This document shows, piece by piece, positions 34,809-47,300 of a stretch of DNA of 64,000 bases. The notes under the pieces were generated by a model. The model saw only the letters and a list, made by a program, of their open reading frames with translations. It had not been told where the DNA came from and ran no database searches. The position numbers and the translations under genes are program-made. Within the stretch, counting starts at the first letter, position 1. Each line of letters opens with the position of its first letter. The stretch comes from Cristatella mucedo (Eukaryota > Bryozoa > Phylactolaemata > Cristatellidae), in contig WPIO01000002.1 in the NCBI GenBank assembly GCA_009760855.2, positions 6,769,001 through 6,833,000 of the forward strand, in the 5' to 3' direction.

Positions 34809-37800
34809 CTAACGAAAGGTAACGCCCACTTTTAACAGAAGTCAATTGCACTTTCATTTTATTGGGTGCAGCAGTGACAATAAGATCAAGCAAAGAGCAA
34901 AACACTACATCTGCAGTGCGATACAAAAATCTGCTGCTTCAGTATGATCTGAAAAGCAAATCCTGCAAGATACGGCACTTGCAACGCCTAGAAAAAATGA
35001 GATCTGTGGGAGCCACAAATGATGCAATATTTCAGAAACATGCAAAAACGTGAACGACCAGGTGGCTTGTGACGGGTTTCACTTAAGAAATTTACGTCTA
35101 GAAATGGAGTGCGAATTGTGCTCCGGCACCAAAGCTGTGCTACACTTGATAAGTATATAGCCGAACTGATGCAGCAGTTTAACTGACATGCACCCTCAGG
35201 TCCTCCCAGATCAGTGAACTGCCCATCATATTCTTTTGCTTTTTTATTTTTATTTTTCAGATCCAATACAGAAGGCTTACTACTTAGGTCTCTTCTTTTC
35301 TCTGCCGGAAGTAGCACACTCCTTTGCAACAACTGTCAGGCTACTCACGTTCATCAGATCCTTCTGACTTAACTAAATTTCCGACTTTTGCTTCGTTACG
35401 GACGATAAAGATCGATTACCTATACCAACCGCATATATTTATTTATTTTATTTACCGCTTGTGCACACCAAGCAGCTTAGGTTACCTAAGTTAGTCTAAA
35501 GAATTCCCTTCAGGATCAATACCAATTAGTCCTAAATGCTTAGAGAAGTTACTAATGAGTATACACTAGCCAAAAACACACAGTATAATGATAACATGAG
35601 ATACATGCCAGATCAGTTTAACTCCACACAAAAAATGTTTTGACCTAGTGGCTAAGCTGGTCGCCCAGAACAAAGATCAAAGTCCTCTAGACCCTATTGG
35701 TACTGCCTTGTTTCTACGATCCATAGATCTGCTTCTGCCATGCATAACTGTCATCATAAATATGTCATTAGCCTCAGGTCATGTCCCAGCACCTTTCAAA
35801 AAGGCTGTAGTCAGGCCACTACTCAAGAAAGCAAGGCTAGACCAAAACAAGTGAAGGCTGCACTCATGTATTGAAACTTCAAACCTTGCTAGCTATAATA
35901 ATAGTAATGCACTTGATAAAGCCCTCTCAGAGAACTCAATCTCCTTCAATATTCCTTTGACTTCAGCCAATCTATCAGATCTACTGCACTACCAGGCTGT
36001 GTATCGTATCACGTGCTCTTCGGAATGTAATCGTTTACCTACACCTCGTACGAACCTCAAATCCTTTGGAGACAGTGCCTTTAGATCGAATGCTTCGAAA
36101 GCCTGGAACTCACTTCCGACTAACCTCCGCAGCTTACTCTTGGTGCTGTTCTGATGGCTACTTGCCATTTGCCAATAAACTACCAATGCAAGGTGAACTC
36201 GTGATAACAAAGCAATTATACTTCTGATCAATTGTGGCACATAGCAAGTTTATGACGAGGAGTAAATGTCGAGCTATGCATATAAACCCAAGGAAGATAT
36301 GCCAATGAAGTGCTCGAGTAGAGATGAAGAAGTCAAGCAACTTCATGCTCAACCGGTCGCTTCGGTAGCCCTGCAGTTCTTGCCCACACTGATATTTTAT
36401 TCACACATTGCACGGCACATATATACACAGTTGCAACCTACACGCAGACTATGCCATGCACGGGTACAACAGATAAGCTGCAACACTACGTTACCGTCTC
36501 ACCTTCGGGGTTCAGTTTTGTTGCAAGCTCTGCTGAAATGACTTGTCCAGCAGTCAAACATGGCTGTGACGGCACGTCAGCCAACTGCAGTCCCTCTGCA
36601 GCTGATGCACCAGCAGTAGCAGCAAGCGACCACCCAGGCAATTCAGTGCCGCCAACAGATGCTATGCCTCCTGCTTTGGCGCAAGCAACAATTGTAGGAA
36701 GGTGAGCAGTTGGTAGGTGTCCTACGACAAAAGTCAGGTCTAGATATCATTGCAAAGGATCAACCTGACGATAGATACTATGTCATCTCCTGATAGCATT
36801 CAAAAAGAATCTAAAAACCAGACAGCTCCTAATACCCATTGCTATGTCTACCCGAATCGTCCTTTGTGTGCTCGTGTATGCTGAAATTTCGTACATTATA
36901 ACTAACCAAATGACATGCTTCCTTTTTGGCACTGATTTAATGCCTAAGCATTGGCTCTCTTGGGTATATGCATGTTTTATTAATGCTATTGCGATAAGTA
37001 AAAGCTAAATGCTGGTTGCAGACCCTATCATGATGTTCAAGCATGTATTCCAAGTGTTGTGTTTTACTGCCATGCAAGCCAAGTCCAGATTTCGATCTCT
37101 GCTTACTTTCTGCGCGTTTGTGCTGAGACAGCATTTTCTTATTATAGCTTTGTGTGCTGGCAACTTAGCCAAAATACTGATGTTACAGCTCTGACCACGT
37201 GCTTCACAGAAGCACTGCGAGCTGACTCCTTACTTATGTTACATATAACCCTCTATTTTCTTAAACATATCAGCCTAGGCTTACCTAGCCATTGACCACA
37301 CTGGTGTTGTTTACCTACAACCAAAAAAGTAACACGTATCAGGTGTCGGATGCAAACCTCATGACATTGACCAGATACACATCAAATCTCGTCTGCCACC
37401 AGGTACTTTCCTTTTTTCACGTGACTTGTCGACTAAGCTTCAAGTCAATGAGGGCTGGACAGGCCTAACCGTAACCTGTACAGGTCTAGCTTCATTAGTT
37501 CACCTGTACAGGTTCAGATGGAGACAAGCTGGTAGACAATGCTACTTGTCGATCGGCACCAAATGATCCGGAAAATGCCAATTTCTGCCACCACACATAT
37601 GTTATCAACATTAAAATGCCAAGACTTCTATAATAGAATATGCTAGATTAACAACGTTATCGGCTAGCGAATTTTTTACAGCTTAGCATACCTGAAATAC
37701 TTCGTGGTGCACTCGTTCGCTGTTTCTCATCATGCACAGCAAAGATGTCAGCTAGGAGATCTTCCGATGTCTTGTGATCATCACCGACAGTCGCAAGCTG

Positions 37801-38359
37801 CTTCTGTATAACCTCACGGACAAGATCATGTGGGTAGTCCATCAGCAGCACGATGCGAACCTTTGGGGAGTCCATGCGTGCACGTAGCTCTCGCGGATCC
37901 ACAAGAAAGCTGGTCCTCTGTAAGCTGGGGTTGCTTGGTGAGCCTGCTGCCTGAGTAAGATTGCAAATAAAAAGGCAATTGTCACGAGAGAAGTCTCGCA
38001 GAAAAAAGCCCACGATAAAACTTCTGGACAATATTCAGCATGGCCCAAGCATAAAGTGTGCATGCAAAGCCTTGTCATTAGCAGACCACAGTTTGAGCTA
38101 ATTAGCAGTTCACTGAGTATCTTTGCAAGTTTTTGGAAAGTTTTTGCACGTACCTTACCATAAGGGCCTACCTAAATTACCATGCAGTTCATAAAGGAGA
38201 ATATTCCTATATAGCCGTGTTAGTAGGCCTTCATACCCACCATTTTCCCTGCCAGACAGGCAGACAGTAAATCTGTACAGGATATTGCTCAGTGTCAGAG
38301 CCAGGATTTTTATCTTGGGGTAAGACCAGTAAAATTGTATATTATTAATTATAATATAA

Positions 38360-38390
<31 letters not shown>

Positions 38391-41300
38391 AATATATATA
38401 TATATATGCAGTCATCCCAAAGGTATATGTATATAGATACCATATATATGTGTGTGTGTGTGTGTGTGCGTGCATGTGTGTGGTGTGTGAGTGTGTGCGT
38501 GCGTGCGTGCCTGCATGGTGTACATGCAAAGCTATCCAAAAGGTTCGACAGGTTAGGCCCTCAGTTGCACTGATATGGATTTGATTGTTGCTAATTCCAT
38601 ATAAAAGTAAGTAACTGCACTACACTATTACGAAATTGAAAAAATAACAATGCAATCTCGACTTAGGCTGCAGTCTGCAAAGTTTTGACTCGTGAGTACA
38701 AATGAGTCAATAGCTCCAAAGTAGGCAGATAGGGAGGCATCGCCACGTGGGGTGACTATTCACTTCCTTGAAGCCAGCCTAGCAGGACGAACCTCTGGTT
38801 GGCCAATTTCGTCACTGATGATGCAATGGCTAATGATGAGCTAGGGTACCCAGGGGTCTTCTTGACCTGCTGGAGCCTTTCGGGGCCATATTGAGGCTTG
38901 GTATGCAACTAGAGCATGCTTCGATTTACCCAGCTTGTACAGATACAGTGGTGGTTAGACTTTGCTCCACAGAGATGACAAATCAAACAGAGAAATCATC
39001 TAAGAAGGTATTGTTAGGAATATTATCAAGAAACATCTGGAGTATGGTAGTACAGAAAACTGCCTTCTGTGGTCACCCCATATTAGCTTCGATTAGCCTT
39101 GATTAGCCGAGTAAGTACGGGCTCGTGAAACGCATGGCTCTTAAGGACAGGTTTGCTATTCACTGCAGGGATCTCTGCCAAGGTATCAGACCGGTCATGA
39201 GCAGAAATACCACGAGCAGATGGCTTAATAAACAAAGATTGAAAGCATGGGTGGCCAAGTGCCAGCCATTGTTGACGGTACATCAAAAAAGCAAGGCTGG
39301 ATTTTTTTTGCAGATACCAGCTCTGAGCAGCAGCTCAGTGGAGCTGAATTCTGTTGACCAATGAGTCCAAATCCGACCACTTTCTCTGGGATTATTGAGG
39401 AAGTGTGCTAGCTGGTGAATGAGAAAAGCAGACGTTGGTGGTTTGTCTAAAACGACCGTGAAATTTGGTGGTGGAAGTGGAATGATTTGGGGTTGCTCCT
39501 CAACTAGCGTTATTGGGCATCTGCACAGAATACATGGAATCATTCATCCGAATCCGTACATGGTGGTTTTGAAGTTAATTGTGAATGTTAACTCATCTAG
39601 AAACGTGCTGGAAGTCGGCTGAGTCACTGCTGCGCCGAGTCGAATTTTAAATATCATGTTCACTCTGCTAGCTTTTGATTTTATCAAATAAATTACCCGT
39701 AATTATGTGTTTGTTAGGTTTGGTGCACAATAAAAAAACTGCTACGAAGTTAGTGCTAGACCTTGTGCGTTTTGATTGAAATAATGTGCTTGTACCCAAC
39801 AGTGTACATACAGGGTCTCTATACAGTTGCAGTACCACGAATACGTAAGCATGCAGTGCAGTGGTAGTCAACTTCTGCAAAGCCGATGTTAGCAAGCTGG
39901 GGGGGGGGGGGTAAAGTCTGAAATAAGGTCCACACAAAATGCAAATTTTTTTAAAATTCGCGTATTAAAGAGAAACTAGTTTTAAATGCATGCTCAAATT
40001 TTGGTGGTTGTAAGATGACTGGAACATGGTCAATAAAATTATTTTGTAAGACCTATTTAAACCGGAAGTCGTACATCGAGCTCAACAAAATAATTTTCTT
40101 TGACAAATAACTGAGCCGGAACTGCGGTTTTCTGGCGAACTCTGCGAATATAAGCTACTCAGCCCTAAACGGACCCTCAAAAAATAACTTTAGAGAATGA
40201 TAAAACGTAAAAATTTCCCGGAAATGACACGCCCCTCGAGATCACACGTCCAACTGGTAGTATAACAATATCATAAAAGAGTAAACCCCCTATCGGCAGG
40301 GTGCCTAGTCCTGCCTCTGCTTACCCGCCCCGCCCATAGCAACTGGCGGTAAACGGCATTCCAAGGCCCACTCTTTATTTACTTGGCAGAAACCTGTTTA
40401 CATTGGTATGTTTACATCGGATCACAAACCGGAAGTGTCTGCCATTCGGCCAGTAGACGAACATTAGGGATAATGTATTGAAAATTTGCTGCTGCCGCGG
40501 CCGCCGTAACTAAGGAGTCCATTATCACGGCACCGCATGAATCCTGGGACAGCTGATCCAGTTCCTGTAGCCGCCAAAACGCACGAGGCGACGGCCGGGA
40601 GTGGTCCTTCGTTCGGCGGCCGGTCAGCGTGGTTATTTGGATGGAACTAGTGCGTCGTTTACTGGAAGCCAATGTGAAAATGTTGATTCATTTCTGTTCA
40701 AGGAAAATTTAGGTGATTTCAAGCTCTCATTTATGTCGTTACTAGTTAGATATTTGTATTGGCGAATGCCGGTGAGCCGCCCGGCTGTAGCCTGGGTTGC
40801 CGGCCTGAGGTATGAGACCTATCGCAGATATGATCTGCTTAGGCTGTGTAAGGATCTTGTTAGGTTGACCTATTCCTAAGATTCATATTTATCTATTTAT
40901 TGAATATGTTGAATGTTCGTGCGATGATAGCGTTTCCTAGTGCTGCCTCTTGGTTGTAGCTTGGAGTTCTCAAGTTTATCTGCAAACGACAGTCCAATGC
41001 CTGCTGTCATTTATGTCATATCTCCTAAAATAATGATCCGATAATCTTTAACTTTGGAATATATGATTGACTGTAGGTACATAATCATTCCAGTCTTCTC
41101 GCATGCATATTGGACCTCAGTAGATAGACTTGTTTTGGTCAAAACTGGCAGAGTTTGTCCTGCTGAGCCTTTGTCATCCTTTCACTCACATGGCTTAAAA
41201 ATGTCACAGGTAGGCTACTTGTGACCCAATCAACGTGAAATTCGAAGAACATGCTCCTAAGTATTTGTTTCGATGTTGTATGGCGACAAATATAGTAACA

Positions 41301-44300
41301 CTTGTTATTCCATGTCATCTACATGCTTTGGCACCTCTGGCTTCTCTGAGTGCTGTCACAGCAGTAGTACATGGTACTTGGTAAATTGTACAACTTGGTT
41401 GATATTGGGCCGATCTGTATGAAACTTGGAATATAGGTGGAGCCGACCTGTCTTGACGCTCACCCCCTGTGCATCTATGCATGATGTGTGTGTATGCATA
41501 TAATGTGCCTGTGACAATGTGTCCGTGTGCTGTGTTCGTGATGACAGTCGACAGTTTAAGATGTCCAATTTTTTTTAAAACTTTTTTGTGGGCGGTGAGT
41601 CTCCAGTCAATTGTCTTGCATTTTTTAAGCGGTTTGCCATATTTCTACAGTTACGTTTTCATCATCGAAAAAATTTGGAGCTGATTTTACCAGCAGTGCT
41701 ATACGTGACCTTGGACTTTTAAAGGTCATGAGAAGGTCAAAACAGCAGCTATTGTACATCAAATGATAGCTAATGCTACCAGTGTTCTTCGTGCCAATTT
41801 TCATGCCAATCAGTTTACTGGTCTTCGTACAATATTTTATAAACATGCTTTTGGAGGGACAACTCCCCTATTGGCGGCCATTTTGGGTAATAACTCCCAA
41901 TACTGGCGGACTTACCCCCTTAGTACCTAGCACCAATACAAATGCGCAAGTGTGCTTCATAATAATGACTTTCTATGCGCGATACACCAGGGTCATGTAA
42001 ATGCTGCATACAAAATTCATTTGCTCAATCGAAAAGCAAGCACAGTGATCTAGTAAGGTACCTAAAGGCTAAAAACTGCATATTATGTAAGTTTTTGGGA
42101 TTCTGCTGTCGTGGTCTCTCGCTTAGGCAAAGCAGCCCGATAGGAGTTTTGGAAGGTTTAGTGTTGCCTTTTTATAGTATCTTCGAAACAAGGTCATTGT
42201 TCCATTCGATGATTATGATCTAAATGTGATACCTGTCAAGCTGTTTTGCACTTTTCATGCATTCAATCAGACTGTGCCAATAGTTGGTTTGGTGGTTTTA
42301 ATTATTTTGGCTCTTTGTGGATGCAATCCATCGAGTCAGTTTGTTATTACAAAACCTCAGCCATTCGTACAAAAGCAACTATTATATATAACTTTAACGT
42401 AAATAATGGCCTAGTTGCACTTGGCTCGTGCAAACTTACCAAAGAATTGTTGGTTTTTGCAAAGAGTGAGACAGTATTGTGCACTAATAAAATGAGCCTT
42501 CTACATGTTTGTTTTGCCAGAGCTCCACTTGCTAAGCAGAACTGTAGAAGCATGATCATCGTGCAACTGCTGCTGCGACCCGACTAGTGCCTACAATCCA
42601 ACACTGAGGATTAGGCTAGCAATACCTTATGTACGAGAGCATGCCAGGCCGCACACAGAAAAAGCAAAAATTGCGATTTTTACATTAGAAGACAACCACC
42701 GAAGACAACGATCAAAACTGATCACCGTCCTTTACATACAACTAATTATTTAAGAAAAAACATCCCCAGCCGAAATAATGCTCACGTTGTGCTGCAGAAT
42801 GAATTCTCTTCCTTTGACTTGTTCCACGAACGGGCACGATGGGAACCGTCTAGCATGCTCCACCCACGGGTCCTCGCAGTGTGGCCACTCTGTCACTGTG
42901 CCATCACAATAGAAGCACTGGACAGCAGCGCCAGGGCCTGCAAAAGTGAAACCAACAGGTGCTCTAGCTGCATGCAAGCCAGCTGTCGAGTGCAGAGATA
43001 ACGAAAGCACCGTGAAGGCAGGCATCTTGACTGGTGTCCACAATTAGCATGCTCCATGGCTTATGCTAGATTAAGCTTAGCTTTTTTTTACCACCTGCAA
43101 GCGGGGCTCGTTATTGATTGCTGCACAGGATAAGATCTCGGCATTTATACTGTGTGCTTACTTTGAGGCCAAGCCCTCCACATCATGTTTTAGGTCACAG
43201 CAAGGAGTTTCACGAGAAGAGAGAGGTGCATCGGCAAGCAGCAAAGCTGTTGCCCAGAGAAAGCTGGCGATGCAATGAGTTCAAAACGTTTAGCTGGGAT
43301 CACACTGCAGTGAAGGGGATCGCTCTACTCAATGGCAATGCAAGGCTTGCAAGACAGTAAGCTGTTCTCGATCGGTCAAACTGGTGGTCGTCCTTGTTGG
43401 GCCAACTGGGTGTCATACCACCATTCTTCTCAGGCTGGTGGGGTGGCTTACCCAAGTTACCAGAAACGATGGCCAATTCAAAAGCGACTCGTGCCTTTGT
43501 GGTCCATGGTATGTGGGGTAATCCAATTTGACCTGTGGTGATGCCAACCATGAGCTAGGCCAGTGGTTCTCAATCTTCCTAATGCCACAACCCTTCAGTT
43601 CGTCATATTGTGGCGACCCCAACCATAAAATTAGTGTGTGGGAAATAAGGAAATGCATGTTTTCCGATGGTTTTAGGCGACCCTGTGAAAGGGTTGGTCG
43701 ACCCCCAAAGGGGTCGCGACCCACGGGCTGATAATTGCTGAGCTAGGCATTGCTCTGTGAGGCCAGGGGGCAACAATTTTTGGGGACCTACACTGGCTCC
43801 TAGTCAAGCAACTTCAACTTCAAGGTTCTGTCACTCATTTTTAGGTTCCTTCATTCTTTGGCTCCAGCCTACCTATCAGATCTACTGCTCCCCTAGGCAA
43901 AGCATCGTACCACTCGCTTTTTGGAATGTAATCATTAAGCTATACCTCGCCCGAACCTCAAATCCTTTGGAGACCTTGCCTTTAGTTAATATGCTCCCAA
44001 AGCCTGAAACTCACTTATGACTTGTATCACGACATCCACTGACTTAACCACATTTAAAAAGACTAAAACGCATCTAATTATTACAGCATTCAGTGGGTCC
44101 ATGTGATTCGTCCTTTATGCACTTGTATGTGCTGAAACTGTGCAGCTGCCACTAACCATATTTGCATGCTGGCCCTGTGCAGGTCACCGCTAAGCTTGTT
44201 GTCATTAAGCAAGCTATCACTAACCATTCGATCGTGCTTCCCTTGCAGTAAATGTAAAGTGCCTGGAATTCTCTGAGATTGTTATTTCAAATGTATTATT

Positions 44301-47300
44301 ATTATTATTATTATTACAAACCATGTGTCTGTCTGCCCATCCATAAGGAACACAGGAGATACCGGACATCTAATACTCTACATTCACATACTTTGAGAGT
44401 AGTGACAAGAAATTTTTGACTGACCAGGTGTGCTCCACTTCAGCAGTGCTCGACTGTGTCTCCAGTTGAGCACTGCTAAAAAATTGCTGGCTTTGTGAAC
44501 AGTCTTCGCGAGCATGCACAGCTATTTTGCTATAGCAATAGCGTGCCACCTCATCGAGTTTTCTGAGACTTGGTTTTATCATAAGGCTTCTGCAGCATCA
44601 TTATCTTAGTGGGTGGTTTGCTATAAACCACAAGTGCGACTCGGCTCTAACCACTAGCCCTGCAAGGCAAAATGCAAGACGGCAGGTGACTATTCACTGA
44701 AGCGGACAGTGGGCACCAAACGGTCAAGCTGACTGGTCTATAGTAATATTATTAATTATAGATTTGTACAGAGAACTCAAGTGAACTTACTCTTTCTAGG
44801 TACTTTACAGATACTGTAAAGAAACCACGATCTAATGAATAATGGTAACCTCTAACAAGCAGAATATGGTTAGAGGTAACACGAACATTGTCAGCATGCA
44901 AATATGGTTAGAGGTAGTATGCAGAATGTCAGCTCCCATATGCACACAAAGGTCGAATCATATGGACCTACTTAATGCTGTGATAAATAGATGTATTTTA
45001 GCTTAATTTTAAATGTCAGGTCAGGGGATGTCATGACGTCAATCGGGAGTAAGTTTCAGGTTATGGGAGCATACTAACCATAGACAGGGTCTCCTAAGGA
45101 TTTAAGGTTCGTCCAAAGTGAACGATTTGAGTCAGATAAGCAGGTGGTACGATGCCTAGCCTGGTGGGGAGTAGTTCTGATAGGTAGGCTGGGGTAAGAG
45201 AATAAATCATATTAATTAAATATATTAACTCGTTTGTATAGCACCATGAGAAAACCGAATCTATTCAAGAACTTTACATATGCCACGGGCTCGAGCCCGA
45301 GACCTCGGTCATCAAATAGATTCACCTTGACCTTGGTTCGGCGAAAAGTGGTGTGATAAGGTAACTTCGGAGTCACGACAGACAAGCCTTGCTTCACTTT
45401 TCACTGAATGCCCCTCTTTGCACATGCCGGTAGGCCAGCAAGCAGTGAGTTACAGAAGTCGAGATGGGATGTCAACAATGCATGGCTTAATTTAGATGTA
45501 GTATCACTGTCTAAGTAGGCCCGAATCTGAGCAAACTTACACAGTGAAAGTAGGTAGACTTGACTGTGAAGCTTACGTGGTATTCTAGTGAGAGGTCACT
45601 TCTGCTATGATGAGAGGTACGATTTCCAATTTCTGAGTCACGATTGTTTGGCCCATAATCAGTAGGCTGGTTTTATCTTCGTTCAATTTGAGAAAGTGTC
45701 CTGCCATTCATAGTACGGATGTCAGCAATACATGCAGCAAGAGAGTTGAGAAAATATGACATGGCAGAGGGCTGAGAGGGATCAAAGCATTGATACAGCT
45801 GTGTGTCATCAGAATACAAGTGAACGCCTTCACTGTGCTGGGCGATTACATCGGCAAGAAGGAAAATATAAATTTTTTAAAGAAGCAGACCAAGCATAGA
45901 GACCTGATGAACCCCATACTTTAGTGGATCCGCAGATGATCTTTGCTAGTAGATCAATACATATGGCTGTTCATGCATACTAGGCATTCAATAGCATGTG
46001 CTCTTCTTAAGCACTTGCCAAGAACATAGTGCAGCTTTTCACCTTAGCCTGCAACAGCAGGGCTATTGCAGGCTAAGTAAGCTATATGGAATTATTGCTG
46101 AAACCCAAACAGCTTGTCTTCTCAGCAGCAACAGCAGCTCAGCAGCTGGGAAGATGGGACTTATGGGCACATTACTGGGATCAAATAATTCCACGAATTA
46201 GCCAGGTCAAGTCAAGAGCAAGCCAGAAACTTCTTCATAATACAAGATCTACCGTAAATTCGATCTTTACCCTACTAATTTCCAGTCAATTTTTGCTTAA
46301 TTTGAATAGATTGTGGTAGATTTCGGTAATTTGCTGCAGTAGCCAGCCAGATACCGAATAGCCTACAAAATGCTGCCAGTGAGGCACTGCGTTTGCCAGA
46401 GTAGCCCATCTAAGGCCATCACTAACTTGTTGTCCGTGACCGCATGACTGGGAACTATTTCCTTATGAGATACACATACTTGCTGTTGCCTTGTATAAGT
46501 AACAAAATAAAGATATCCTTACATCCACGTCTAGTACCTGAATCCTTCCCAAGGCTGAGAGGCCACTTGCTAAGGAGTCGACATTTGACATGGAAAACTA
46601 TTCAGGGTCTGATCTGTAACCCTGCTCACATTATATATAAATTTAAGACAAAGCAGCCTCAGGATGCAGACCGGTTAAAACTTAGTAAGTCAGTTCCAGC
46701 GGTTACATTTTAAAGCTAATCGTTTCACAGAGCCCACGTTGCCATGAGTACACATTAATTGCCATAACAAGAACACTAACCTAGCAAGTCACTTTACTAA
46801 TTCAGCTATATCCCCTGGCAGCGTCAGATATGAGTAGTCAGGTATTTCTTTTTAAGTGCACAACATCATATAATAATAATAATAATAATGCACTTGATAA
46901 AGCGCCTTCAGATAACTCAATCTCTCTCTAGGCGCTTTACACTTGCTGCAAAGGGAAATGCAATTGAATGGTGAGTAATATCATGCTTGATAAACAAACA
47001 AAATGAATAACATGGTTAGGGGTGACATGCACAGGGTCAGCATGCAAATGTGGTTAGTGGCAGCATGCACAGTGGCAGCACGGATAGGTACACGAAGGAC
47101 GAATCACAGGGACCCACTAAATGCTTTCCTAAATAGGCGCGTCTTTAAGTTCTTTTTAAATGTGGTCAGGTCAGGGGATGTTCTGACGCAGGTCGGGAGA
47201 GAGTTCCAGGCTTTGGGAGCATATGAACTAAATGCACGGTCTCCAAAGGATTTAAGGCTTGTGCGAGGTATTTGTAGAGTGTTGGATTCCGAAAAGCAGA

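Larger units (their letters stand above)
37951..42785 (-). other. IAP intron 5
   Basis: It contains a fragment resembling the left end of the small MITE family (38287-38335), microsatellites (38361-38510), the Tc1-like relic, a G-run at 39899-39911 and a GC-rich patch at 40480-40630. The remainder (39650-42785) shows no gene on either strand. Confidence 0.55.

Noticed and set aside
34988-35332. Lys-rich minus-strand frame as an extra IAP exon
   Set aside because: It contains LINE family 2 sequence, and no donor with phase matching exons 7 and 8 was found.
38155-38539. Thr-His-rich frames as a protein
   Set aside because: They translate a CA/TG microsatellite.
40412-40879. Frames around a GC-rich patch, possible 5' end of a second gene
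   Set aside because: No domain, start context or splice-compatible partner could be identified. It lies in an IAP intron.
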